A stretch of DNA of 64,000 nucleotides from Mangrovicoccus algicola (GTDB lineage: Bacteria > Pseudomonadota > Alphaproteobacteria > Rhodobacterales > Rhodobacteraceae): the NCBI RefSeq assembly GCF_014903745.1, contig NZ_JACVXA010000015.1, positions 1 to 64,000 on the forward strand. Direction: 5' to 3'. A program made the translations under genes and the position numbers. The notes below the pieces were generated by a model. It ran no database searches, was not told where the DNA came from, and saw nothing but the letters and a program-made list of their open reading frames with translations. How positions within the stretch are numbered: position 1 is the stretch's first letter; every line of letters begins with the position of its first letter. Below, piece after piece: positions 8,730 to 20,964 of this stretch.

Positions 8730-9160
8730 ATGGCCAATGCGATTTCCGGGCAATGCATGTGCGGGGCGGTGCGGCTGACCGCGGTCCCGAGGCTCGATGA
8801 GCTGCATGCCTGCCATTGCGAGACCTGCCGCCGCTGGACCGGATCGGCGATGATCGTGGTCGAGGTGGCGCCGGAGGACCTGCAGGCCGCCGGTCCGGTC
8901 CGGTCGCGCGCCTCCTCGGACTGGGCGGAGCGCGCCTGGTGCGACGATTGCGGCTCGCCGCTGTGGTACCATCTGACGGTGCCGGGGCATGAATTCTACG
9001 CGGTCAGCGCGGGACTGTTCGGAGAGACCGGACTGGCGCTGACCAAGGAAATCTACATCGACCGCAAACCCGCAGGCTATGCCTTCGCGGGGGAGCGGAT
9101 CAAACTGACGAAGCACGAGGTCGAGGCCACGTTCGCCTCCTTTGGAGAAGGGGACCAGCA

Positions 9161-9164
<4 letters not shown>
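8730..9164 (+). CDS. GFA-family (CENP-V/glutathione-dependent formaldehyde-activating) zinc protein
   Basis: A 144-residue protein with the complete GFA zinc signature: Cys9/Cys11 (GQCMCGAV), Cys28/Cys30/Cys33 (CHCETC) and Cys71/Cys74 (WCDDCGSP). Together they form the structural and catalytic zinc sites of the family. The type member is linked to S-hydroxymethylglutathione formation, but most members, including this one, have no proven substrate. The start has an AGGAGG ribosome site. Its stop overlaps the gltB start (ATGA), so its translation is probably coupled to that of gltB. No formaldehyde dehydrogenase is adjacent. Confidence 0.85.
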
Positions 9165-13699
<4,535 letters not shown>

Positions 13700-13704
13700 A
13701 CCGG

Positions 13705-13724
13705 TCGCGGCGCATGCGCCGCGA
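13705..13724. repeat. 20-nt perfect palindrome directly after gltB
   Basis: TCGCGGCGCA and its exact complement form a loop-less 20-nt palindrome beginning 6 nt after the gltB stop, followed by TCCTTT. In RNA it could fold as a hairpin with a tight loop. It stands just ahead of a second, more typical terminator at 13740-13770. Confidence 0.5.
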
Positions 13725-13739
13725 TCCTTTCCGCATCGA

Positions 13740-13770
13740 GGCAGCCGTTCCGGAAGGGGCGGCTGCCTTT
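13740..13770 (+). terminator. Intrinsic terminator of gltB
   Basis: GGCAGCCG (13740-13747) pairs with CGGCTGCC (13760-13767) around a 12-nt loop and is followed by TTT. It is placed 40 nt after the gltB stop. Confidence 0.6.
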
Positions 13771-13884
13771 GCCTGTTTCATGGGCAGTTGCCGCAACGTT
13801 TGCCGGGCTGCGGGACGATGGGGGATTTCACCGAAGGGGGATGAGCCGTTAGCCTCGTGCCATGCCGCCTTTCCGGAGTTGCTC

Positions 13885-14184
13885 ATGCCGCTGGTCATCC
13901 TGACGTCTTCGGCACAGCCGAATATCGCCGTCTATACCGCGCCCCAGGCGGCGGATCTGCTGCTGTTGCTGGGACGGCTGCGCGGGGGCGGCGGCTTCGG
14001 GACGGTGGCGGAGGCCGCGGCCTGGCTGCGCACCCGGCCGGTCCCCGCGGGCTGGTACGAGGATGCGGTGGCGGCGCGCAGAGCGCTGGAGCGGCAGGGG
14101 CCGCGCGACGAGCGGGTCCGCCGCGCGCTGGTCCGCCTGGACCGGCTCAGGACGGGCAGGCGCCTGCCCTGCAGCGACAGGTGA
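13885..14184 (+). CDS. Small protein of unknown function
   Basis: A 99-residue protein starting MPLVILTSSAQPNIAVYTAP, with a GGAG ribosome site 6 nt before the ATG. The first half is hydrophobic and non-polar (QAADLLLLLGRLRGGGGFG). The second half is helical and arginine-rich (ARRALERQGPRDERVRRALVRLD). I recognise no family. It stands alone between the gltB terminator and a minus-strand small gene; only 5 nt separate the two stop codons. Codon use matches the neighbours. The antisense reading across it is alanine/arginine/glutamine-rich and less protein-like. The existence of the gene is probable rather than certain. Confidence 0.5.
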   Translation: MPLVILTSSAQPNIAVYTAPQAADLLLLLGRLRGGGGFGTVAEAAAWLRTRPVPAGWYEDAVAARRALERQGPRDERVRRALVRLDRLRTGRRLPCSDR

Positions 14185-14189
14185 CTGTC

Positions 14190-14423
14190 TCAGCTGAAGC
14201 TGTAGGCGACCTGCTGGGCTTTCTGCCGTGATCCGACATGCTGTCTTTCGTTCAGCACGGCATCGACACGCAGCTGGTTTGTGCCGAGCTGGACCGCGAT
14301 CTCCTGCTGCTTCTGTCCTCTCCAGTGCAGGATCCATACATCGACCGCCTGGTCGAAGGTCATGAAATACGTCGCGGCATTGTCGCCGGAGGGGCTTACC
14401 GCGGAGACCGGTGCTATATACAT
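14190..14423 (-). CDS. Small helical protein, possible DNA-binding regulator
   Basis: A 77-residue protein starting MYIAPVSAVSPSGDNAATYF. A helix-turn-helix-like central part follows, DQAVDVWILHWRGQKQQEIA, then AVQLGTNQLRVDAVLNERQH and a polar tail. An AGAGGAG ribosome site lies 9 nt upstream of the ATG. The G+C of the gene is lower than that of the flanking genes, with non-GC third positions more frequent. It diverges from mtgA, and an inverted repeat lies about 30 nt upstream at 14454-14475, which would fit self-regulation. I do not recognise a named family. The HTH reading is by eye. Confidence 0.6.
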   Translation of the reverse strand: MYIAPVSAVSPSGDNAATYFMTFDQAVDVWILHWRGQKQQEIAVQLGTNQLRVDAVLNERQHVGSRQKAQQVAYSFS

Positions 14424-14453
14424 GGCCGCCTACTCCTCTGGGTCTGGTCGGAT

Positions 14454-14475
14454 GCCGGAAGGGAAAGTTTCCGGC
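14454..14475. promoter_or_regulatory. Inverted repeat upstream of the small HTH-like gene
   Basis: GCCGGAA (14454-14460) and TTCCGGC (14469-14475) flank an 8-nt spacer, 31 nt upstream of the minus-strand start at 14423. It could be an operator for either divergent gene. Confidence 0.3.
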
Positions 14476-14625
14476 GCTGAATCATTAAAGTCCCCTTGCG
14501 CAGGGGCGTCCAGTTTGTGTTTCGTTCAATTTCGTTAGATTCGGATGAAGCTCAGGACGCGGTAACCATCCTGCCGCGTCAGCCTGCGCCTTGACCGCTG
14601 CAAGGCAGCATGTTTTCTGCCCGGC

Positions 14626-15345
14626 ATGGCGCGCAAGGCAGCAAAGAAGAAGACCGCGAAGACAAGGGCGCCGCGGGCGCGGATCCGGCCGGGGCGGTGG
14701 GTGATGCGCGGCGTTCTGGGGCTGGTTGCGGCCTTCGCCCTGATCCTGGCCGCCTATGCGGTGCTGCCGGTTCCGGTGACGCCCTACCAGATCTCCGAAT
14801 CGCGCAGGCTTGGCGGGATCGAGAAGGAATGGGTTCCGGTTCAATACATTAGCCCGGTAATGCTGCGATCCGTGGTAGCGGCGGAAGATGCCAATTACTG
14901 CGAGCACTGGGGCTTCGACATCGCCGCGCTGCGCAGCGCCATTGCCGGCGGCGCGCGGCGGGGGGGCTCGACCATCTCGCAGCAGACGGTGAAGAACGTT
15001 TTTCTCTGGCAGGGGCGCAGCTGGCCGCGCAAGGCGCTGGAGGCGGTCGTGACGCCCGGGGCCGAACTTGTCTGGTCCAAGCGGAGACTACTGGAGATTT
15101 ACCTAAACGTTATCGAATTTGGCGATGGAATCTTCGGAATCCAGGCCGCTTCGCGCCATTATTTCGGGCTGGATGCGGCGGATCTGAGTGCCATCCAGGC
15201 GGCCCGGCTGGCGGCGATTCTGCCTGATCCCAAGGGCCGCTCGGCCGCTGATCCCAGCCCCTTCGTGCGTCGCCGCGCCGCGCAGATCCGTGACGGGGCA
15301 GAGACAATCCGCCGCGACGGCCGCGCAAATTGTTTCCAAGGCTAG
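14626..15345 (+). CDS. mtgA: Monofunctional peptidoglycan glycosyltransferase MtgA
   Basis: A family GT51 enzyme that polymerises lipid II into glycan strands at the inner membrane. The 239-residue protein has a basic N-terminal tail (1-27), one transmembrane anchor (28-50), and a periplasmic GT51 domain. Catalytic Glu87 is in VVAAEDANYCEHWGFD, the substrate motif RRGGSTISQQTVKN is at 111-124, and KRRLLEIYLNVIEFG (152-166) carries the second conserved Glu. There is no transpeptidase domain. The ribosome site before the ATG is weak. Downstream, 76 nt away, is an AlgX/AlgJ-like gene on the same strand. Confidence 0.92.
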   Translation: MARKAAKKKTAKTRAPRARIRPGRWVMRGVLGLVAAFALILAAYAVLPVPVTPYQISESRRLGGIEKEWVPVQYISPVMLRSVVAAEDANYCEHWGFDIAALRSAIAGGARRGGSTISQQTVKNVFLWQGRSWPRKALEAVVTPGAELVWSKRRLLEIYLNVIEFGDGIFGIQAASRHYFGLDAADLSAIQAARLAAILPDPKGRSAADPSPFVRRRAAQIRDGAETIRRDGRANCFQG

Positions 15346-15421
15346 ACATCCGGCAGGTCCGTATTGGTAGATATGGGGCCCGCCACAAGCGGGCGCGTTA
15401 CCGGGGCGGGGAGGCAGCTGG

Positions 15422-16714
15422 ATGGAGCCGGGGGGGATCGGCGGTGCACTGGACCATATCGAGGAAGATGTCCTGTCGGGCTGGGTGCGCGGCGGCACGG
15501 CGGCGGATGTAGGGCTGTGGCGGGGCGATCGCAGGATGGCGGTCGCCGAGCCCTGGGACCGCGTCTTCGACCCGCCGCTGCGCGGCGCCTGCACGGGCTA
15601 CCGGCTGACGCTTCCGCCGCAGGTGCCGGTCTCCGACCTGTTCACCGGGGCGGCGGAGCTGCGGCTGCAGGCGGCAAGCGGGGCGGTGCGCCTCCCGATC
15701 TGGCCGCCGGTGGCGGCGACGGCCCTGCTGCGGTCGCTGACGGCCGCCGAGATGGCCACGGTCCTGGCGCGGCTCGGCCCCCGGGGGCGGGCCGAGCTGG
15801 GGCTGGGCGTCCTTGGCGAGGAGATGAAGGGCGGCATTCCGCGCCCGGGGACGATTTCCCAGGACGAGGCGGCCCGGGTCGGGCGCGACGGGCTGCTGCT
15901 GCTGCATGGCGGCAGCAACGGGCTTGACCGGATCTATCGCGACGACCGGCCTGAGATCCCCGAGGCGGCGCGCTGGGGCGCGCTGACGCAACGGCGGCGG
16001 GCGCGGGCGGAGGCGCTCGGCGTGACCTATCTGCAGGCGCTCATGCCCGAGAAGAGCTCGGTCGCGGCAAGCTTCGATCCGGGGCGCGCGACGGTGCCGA
16101 GCGGTCTCTACCGCCAGAGCCTGCGCGCCATGGCGCGGAGCCTGCCGGAAGAGCGCATGGTCGACTGGCTGCCGGCCTTCCGCGCGACGCTGGCCCCGGA
16201 CATGGTGTTCCGCCGCAAGGATACGCATCTGTCGACATACGGGGCGCAGGCGGCGATGGCGCATCTCTACTGGCAGCTCGCGGACATGCCGCTGCCGCTG
16301 GATGCCGCCGTGCCGCTGCGCCCGGAGATGCTGGAATCGGATCTGGGCGGGCGCTTTCACGGGCAGGCCGAGGAACTGGTCTTCGTGGCCGAGGGGCTGA
16401 CCGGCCGGGACGGGCAGCGGATCGATCCCGAGCTGATCGCGGCCGAAACCCCCGCCGCGGGCCATACCGGCCTGCGCCGCCACTGGCGCTGCGCGGCCGC
16501 GCCGGACCCCCGCCGCGTGCTGGTCTTCGGCAATTCCTTCTTCGCCTCGGGCGAGAATTCGACCCAGCTCAGCTACTGGACGGCACGGCTTTTCGCCGAG
16601 ACGCATTTCGTGTGGTCGGCCGAGGCGGACTGGCCGCTGGTGCGGCAGCTGCGGCCCGACGTGGTGATCTGCCAGACGATCGAGCGGTTCCTGACGGAGG
16701 TGCCGGCGCGGTGA
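15422..16714 (+). CDS. AlgX/AlgJ-like SGNH-fold protein, putative polysaccharide O-acetyltransferase
   Basis: A 430-residue protein. The first 100 residues look like a beta-sandwich module (LDHIEEDVLSGWV). After that come AlgX/AlgJ SGNH-type blocks: GRDGLLLLHGGSNGLDRIY, the Asp-His dyad region RKDTHLSTYGA, VLVFGNSFFASGE with the putative nucleophilic Ser, and the closing RPDVVICQTIERFL. These blocks are typical of enzymes that acetylate alginate or similar polymers. The common GDSF block reads GNSF here. No signal peptide is visible, which is unusual for a periplasmic acetyltransferase. GGGGAGG precedes the ATG. It follows mtgA and could modify a cell-surface glycan, though no membrane-bound acyltransferase partner is adjacent. 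Confidence 0.65.
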   Translation: MEPGGIGGALDHIEEDVLSGWVRGGTAADVGLWRGDRRMAVAEPWDRVFDPPLRGACTGYRLTLPPQVPVSDLFTGAAELRLQAASGAVRLPIWPPVAATALLRSLTAAEMATVLARLGPRGRAELGLGVLGEEMKGGIPRPGTISQDEAARVGRDGLLLLHGGSNGLDRIYRDDRPEIPEAARWGALTQRRRARAEALGVTYLQALMPEKSSVAASFDPGRATVPSGLYRQSLRAMARSLPEERMVDWLPAFRATLAPDMVFRRKDTHLSTYGAQAAMAHLYWQLADMPLPLDAAVPLRPEMLESDLGGRFHGQAEELVFVAEGLTGRDGQRIDPELIAAETPAAGHTGLRRHWRCAAAPDPRRVLVFGNSFFASGENSTQLSYWTARLFAETHFVWSAEADWPLVRQLRPDVVICQTIERFLTEVPAR

Positions 16715-16817
16715 CCGGCCGGGTGCCGCGCCGGCGGGGCGCTGCTCCGGCGGCCCATGGACATCCCGCCGCAGGCGCGGCAAGAGGGAGGGGCAGGCAA
16801 CCCCGAGGCGCGTCTAC

Positions 16818-17483
16818 ATGATCAAGCTCTATCACGTTCCCCTGTCCCCCTTCTGCCGGAAGGTGCGGCTGGTTCTCGCGGAGAAACGGCTGGAGGTCGA
16901 TCTCGTCGAGGAACGATACTGGGAACGCGACCCCGACTTCCTGCGGCGCAATCCGGCGGGCAAGGTGCCGGTGATCCGCATCGACGGCATGCAGATCGGC
17001 GAAAGCAGCGCGATCTGCGAATACCTCGAGGAAACCTATCCGACACCGGCGCTCTTGCCGCAGGACCCGAAGGAACGCGCCGAGGTGCGCCGCCTGGTCG
17101 GCTGGTTCGACGACACGTTCTTCCGCCAGGTCACGGTCAATGTGCTGTATGAACGGGTGAACAAGAAGATCACCAAGTCGGGCTATCCCGACAGCCGCGC
17201 GGTCAAGCAGGGGCTTCAGGCGACCCGGTTCCACCTGGATTACATGACCCAGCTGCTGGACCAGCGCCGCTGGCTTGCGGGCGATGTCATGACCCTGGCG
17301 GATTTCACCGCCGCGGCGCATCTGAGCTGTCTGGATTATACCTCGGATGTCGACTGGCACCGCAGCGCGGCGGTGAAGGACTGGTATGCCAAGATCAAGA
17401 GCCGTCCGGCCTTCCGGGGGCTGCTGGCCGACCAGGTGGCGGGCTTCATCCCGCCCGCTCATTACGCCGATCTCGATTTCTGA
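16818..17483 (+). CDS. Glutathione S-transferase family protein
   Basis: A 221-residue GST-fold protein. The N-terminal thioredoxin-like domain ([20 protein letters not shown]) has a PFC motif at the position of the active-site Ser/Cys. The cis-Pro segment KVPVIRIDG and the glutathione-gamma-glutamyl contact [11 protein letters not shown] follow. An all-helical C-terminal domain runs from about residue 85 to the end ([17 protein letters not shown] is the N-capping box region). The specific substrate is unknown. The gene is 44 nt upstream of queG on the same strand, probably as an operon. Confidence 0.85.
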   Translation: MIKLYHVPLSPFCRKVRLVLAEKRLEVDLVEERYWERDPDFLRRNPAGKVPVIRIDGMQIGESSAICEYLEETYPTPALLPQDPKERAEVRRLVGWFDDTFFRQVTVNVLYERVNKKITKSGYPDSRAVKQGLQATRFHLDYMTQLLDQRRWLAGDVMTLADFTAAAHLSCLDYTSDVDWHRSAAVKDWYAKIKSRPAFRGLLADQVAGFIPPAHYADLDF

Positions 17484-17527
17484 AAGGCCCGCGCGCCCGG
17501 CGCGGCGCGCAGGCAGGGGGCCCCGCG

Positions 17528-18571
17528 ATGGATGACGGCGCGGAACTGAAGGCAAGGCTGGCCGCCGAGGCCGAAGCGGCGGGCTTCGTGGCGATGGGCG
17601 TCTGCGGTCCGGATGCGGTGCCGCAGCTGCCCGGGCGGCTGGCGCAATTCGTCGAGATGGGCCGCCATGGCCAGATGGGCTGGATGGCCGAGCGCATGGG
17701 CTGGCGCGGCGATCCGCAGGCGCTCTGGCCCGAGGTCCGCTCGATCGTCGTGCTGGCCGAGAGCTATACGCCGCGCCATGATCCGCTGGCCGTTCTGGAG
17801 CGCCCGGATCGCGCCGGGATCAGCGTCTATGCCCATGGCAAGGACTATCACGACCTGGTCAAGAAGCGGCTGAAACGCGTCGGCCGCTGGCTGATCGCCC
17901 AGGCGCCGGAGACCGAGATCAAGGTCTTCGTCGATACCGCGCCGGTGATGGAGAAACCCCTGGCGGCGGCGGCGGGGCTGGGCTGGCAGGGCAAGCATAC
18001 CAACCTTCTGGGCCGCGGGATCGGCAACTGGGTCTTCCTGGGGGCGATCTTCACCACGGCCGTGCTGCCGGCCGATGCGCCGGGGCGCGAAAGCTGCGGG
18101 AGCTGCCGGCGCTGCCTGGATGCCTGCCCGACGGATGCCTTCCCCGCGCCGTTCCAGCTCGATGCGCGGCGCTGCGTCTCCTACCTGACGATCGAGCACA
18201 AGGGGCCGGTCGATCCCGCGCTGCGTCCGGGCCTGGGCAACCGCATCTACGGATGCGACGACTGTCTGGCGGTCTGCCCGTGGAACAAGTTCGCCGCCGA
18301 GGCGCGCGAGCTGCGCTACCTGGCGGCCGATCCCGACCCGCCGGAGCTGGCCGAGCTGGCGATGCTGGACGACGCCGCCTTCCGCGCGCGGTTCTCGGGA
18401 TCGCCGATCAAGCGCATCGGCGTGGCCCGCTTCCTGCGCAACGTGGCCTATGCGATCGGCAATTCCGGGCTGGCCGCGCTGCGCCCGGCCGCGGCGCATC
18501 TGGCGGGGCATGGCGATCCGGTGGTCGCGGAGGCCGGCAGCTGGGCGCTGGCGCGGCTGCCGGGCGCCTGA
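17528..18571 (+). CDS. queG: Epoxyqueuosine reductase QueG
   Basis: A cobalamin- and Fe-S-dependent enzyme that reduces epoxyqueuosine to queuosine in tRNA, the final step of queuosine synthesis. The 347-residue protein has the cobalamin-binding N-terminal half ([21 protein letters not shown] with the catalytic Asp). Two 4Fe-4S sets follow: Cys190/193/196/200 ([12 protein letters not shown]) and Cys243/246/250 (CDDCLAVCP). A HEAT-like helical C-terminus is present ([11 protein letters not shown]). The length is typical of the short form lacking the extra HEAT repeats. A small GC hairpin (18580-18594) follows the stop. Confidence 0.95.
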   Translation: MDDGAELKARLAAEAEAAGFVAMGVCGPDAVPQLPGRLAQFVEMGRHGQMGWMAERMGWRGDPQALWPEVRSIVVLAESYTPRHDPLAVLERPDRAGISVYAHGKDYHDLVKKRLKRVGRWLIAQAPETEIKVFVDTAPVMEKPLAAAAGLGWQGKHTNLLGRGIGNWVFLGAIFTTAVLPADAPGRESCGSCRRCLDACPTDAFPAPFQLDARRCVSYLTIEHKGPVDPALRPGLGNRIYGCDDCLAVCPWNKFAAEARELRYLAADPDPPELAELAMLDDAAFRARFSGSPIKRIGVARFLRNVAYAIGNSGLAALRPAAAHLAGHGDPVVAEAGSWALARLPGA

Positions 18572-18635
18572 GGGCGGGGGCCGCCGAAAGCGGCGCGGCT
18601 TCATCATTTGTCCACCAGCCGGGTGCGAGTGTCGG

Positions 18636-18663
18636 CCGGGGACGGGCGCGAATCCCGTCCCGG
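18636..18663 (+). promoter_or_regulatory. Stem-loop 20 nt upstream of the first SnoaL-like gene
   Basis: CCGGGGACGGG (18636-18646) pairs with CCCGTCCCGG (18654-18663), with one bulged G and a 7-nt loop. It ends 20 nt before the ATG at 18684. It could be a weak terminator of queG or a leader hairpin that affects translation of the downstream gene. There is no T-tract. Confidence 0.3.
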
Positions 18664-18683
18664 CAGCGACCGGGATTGCGACG

Positions 18684-19685
18684 ATGGACATTCATGCCGA
18701 GAACAAGGCCGCATTGGCGCGGTTCCGCGAGGCTCTGTACGATTTCGACAAGATGCGCGCGCGCGACGTCGCCGCGGAACTCTTCGCGCCCGGTGCCCCG
18801 GTGCATCTGTCCCACCCCTTCAACCGCCTCGCCGGGCAGAGCGCGCTTCTGGAGGCGGCGATCCTGCCGATGGCCCAGAGCTTTCCGGACATGGAGCGGC
18901 GCGATCACATCGTGATCGCGGGCGAAAGCGAGGCAGGCCAGTGCTGGGTCGGCTGCGCGGGCTGCTACATGGGCACCTTCCGCCGGTCCTGGATGTCGAT
19001 ACCGCCCTCGGGCCGGGTGGCGACGCTGCGGTTTCACGAATTCTACCGGTTCAAGGAAGGGCGGGTGGTCGAGGTGCTGGCGCTGTGGGACATTGCCGAG
19101 CTGATGAAGCAGTCCAATTGCTGGCCGCTGGCGCCGTCGCTGGGCCGGGACTGGACGGTGCCCCCGCCGGCCACGCTGGACGGGCTGGAACCGACCGGCG
19201 ACGGCGCCGCCTCCGTCGGGCTGGTGGCCGATATGCTGCGACAACTGGAAACCGTCGATGCGGGGGGCGGTCCGCCGGTGCAGCAGGAAGCCTACTGGCA
19301 TCCCCGCTGCAACTGGTACGGCCCGGCCGGGATCGGCACGGCGCGCAATCTGGACGGATTGCGCCGCGGCCATCAGAGGCCCTTCCTCAATGCCATGCCG
19401 GACCGCGAGAAGAACCTGCGAACCGGCCATCTCTTCGGCGAGGGGAACTATGTCGGCTATGTCGGCTGGCCCGGCTGGCGCATGACGCTCAGCCGCGACG
19501 GCTGGCTGGGCATTCCCCCGCTGGAACGGGCGCTGACCATGCGCTCCCTTGATTTCTGGCGGATCGAGAACGGGCTGATCCGGGAGGCCTGGACGATGCT
19601 CGACCTGCTGGATGTCTATCATCAGCTGGGCGTCGACGTGCTGGGCCGGATGCTGGAACTGACGGGACAGCGCGAATGGATGTGA
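18684..19685 (+). CDS. Two-domain SnoaL/NTF2-fold protein (ester cyclase-like), copy A
   Basis: A 333-residue protein made of two consecutive SnoaL-like (NTF2-fold) halves. The first, about residues 8-150, includes HPFNRLAGQSALLEAAILP and LRFHEFYRFKEGRVVEVLAL. The second, about 180-325, includes WYGPAGIGTARNLDG and SLDFWRIENGLIREAWTMLD. The pattern of a helix, curved sheet, and a D/H pocket resembles polyketide cyclases and uncharacterised ester cyclases. No polyketide genes are near, so the substrate is unknown. A second two-domain gene of the same fold starts 55 nt downstream; together they look like a duplicated pair acting as a hetero-complex or in successive steps, which is inference. 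Confidence 0.7.
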   Translation: MDIHAENKAALARFREALYDFDKMRARDVAAELFAPGAPVHLSHPFNRLAGQSALLEAAILPMAQSFPDMERRDHIVIAGESEAGQCWVGCAGCYMGTFRRSWMSIPPSGRVATLRFHEFYRFKEGRVVEVLALWDIAELMKQSNCWPLAPSLGRDWTVPPPATLDGLEPTGDGAASVGLVADMLRQLETVDAGGGPPVQQEAYWHPRCNWYGPAGIGTARNLDGLRRGHQRPFLNAMPDREKNLRTGHLFGEGNYVGYVGWPGWRMTLSRDGWLGIPPLERALTMRSLDFWRIENGLIREAWTMLDLLDVYHQLGVDVLGRMLELTGQREWM

Positions 19686-19740
19686 AACGCGCCGCCGGGC
19701 GGGCCGCGCGGCGCGGCAGGGCGCCGGAGACAGGGAGAGG

Positions 19741-20751
19741 ATGCAGATGCTGACAGGCAAGCCGAGGCTGGTCTTCCGCGCGGGCGGGGCGTCCGTCCCG
19801 GCGGAGGACCGTCCCGAAGAGGTCGCGGATCTGGTGCGCAGCGCCACGGAGGAGATCTGGGAGCGCCGCGGCCGCAGCGGGGCGGTCCGCGATTTCTACC
19901 AGGAAGGGGCGGTGCGACGCAGTCCGGGGGGAATGACCAGCGGCCGGGCTCCGGCGGAACGCGAGGTCCTGGCCACGGCCGCGGAATTTCCCGATCGCGA
20001 GATCCTGACCGAGGACGTGCTGTGCCGCGCCCTGCCGGGGCGGGGCGTTCTGGCCAGCCAGCGCATGGTTTCCCGTGCCACCCATGCGGGGCCGGGCCTG
20101 TTCGGGGCGGCCAGCGGCCGCATCCTTTGCTGGCGCAGCATGGCGGACCGGCGCATCCTGGGCGGGCGGATCGCGGAGGAATGGGTCATCACGGATACCG
20201 GCGCCATCCTGCGCCAGCTGGGGCGCATGCCGCGGGACTGGATCGCGGAAATCCTGTCACAGGGGCCGCTGGAGCCGGTGCTCCTGCCTGCCGACGATCC
20301 CCCCGACCCGGCGCAGGCACCGGATCCGAAAGATTCCACCGGCGCGCGCCTTGCCGATCTGGCGGACCGGATTGCGGGGGCGGATTTCGGCGCGATCGGC
20401 CAATGCTATGACCCCGGCTGCATGCTGTCCTATCCCGGCGGCGCGCAGGGCCACGGCACGCGGGACGCGGAACGGTTCTGGCTGCCTCTGCGCGCGGCCT
20501 TTCCCGATGCGGAACTGGTCGTCCATCATGTTGCGGGGGAGGAGGCATCGGGGATGCCGCCGCGCGCGACGCTGCGCTGGTCGCTATCGGGCCATCACGC
20601 GGGATGGGGCGTATTCGGCCCGCCCAGCCGCGCGATGGTCCATGTCGCGGGCATGACGCAGGTGGAATTCGGCCCGCTGGGGATCCGGCGGGAATGGACC
20701 TTGTTCGACGAAACCGCGATCTGGGCCCAGATCCTCGCGCATGCCGACTGA
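19741..20751 (+). CDS. Two-domain SnoaL/NTF2-fold protein, copy B
   Basis: A 336-residue protein with two NTF2-like halves, about 25-175 and 195-330. It is strongly diverged from the preceding gene but shares the layout and the ending pattern (GIRREWTLFDETAIWAQIL against ENGLIREAWTMLDLLDVYH). Motifs typical of SnoaL-like domains are GRILCWRSMADRRILGGRIA and CMLSYPGGAQGHGTRDAERF. The AGGGAGAGG ribosome site directly abuts the first ATG; the second ATG (19747, MLTGKPRLVF) has better spacing and may be the true start. It follows copy A by 55 nt on the same strand. No catalytic assignment is possible from sequence alone. Confidence 0.65.
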   Translation: MQMLTGKPRLVFRAGGASVPAEDRPEEVADLVRSATEEIWERRGRSGAVRDFYQEGAVRRSPGGMTSGRAPAEREVLATAAEFPDREILTEDVLCRALPGRGVLASQRMVSRATHAGPGLFGAASGRILCWRSMADRRILGGRIAEEWVITDTGAILRQLGRMPRDWIAEILSQGPLEPVLLPADDPPDPAQAPDPKDSTGARLADLADRIAGADFGAIGQCYDPGCMLSYPGGAQGHGTRDAERFWLPLRAAFPDAELVVHHVAGEEASGMPPRATLRWSLSGHHAGWGVFGPPSRAMVHVAGMTQVEFGPLGIRREWTLFDETAIWAQILAHAD

Positions 20752-20964
20752 GCCGGGCCGGGCCGTCCCGCACGAGACGCCGTCCTCCGGCTGTCCCGCG
20801 CCCGGTCCCGCGAGAGTGTCGGCGGCTTGCGGCAGCCTGCGGTCCCCCGGCCCGTGCGGGCGGGGGCCGCGGACCCCGTCGACCGACGCGGCGGCGCGGG
20901 CCCCGTGCCTGGTGGGGAAGCCGCGCCGCTGCCGCGCGAGGGCGGAACGCGGCGCCGGGGCCGA

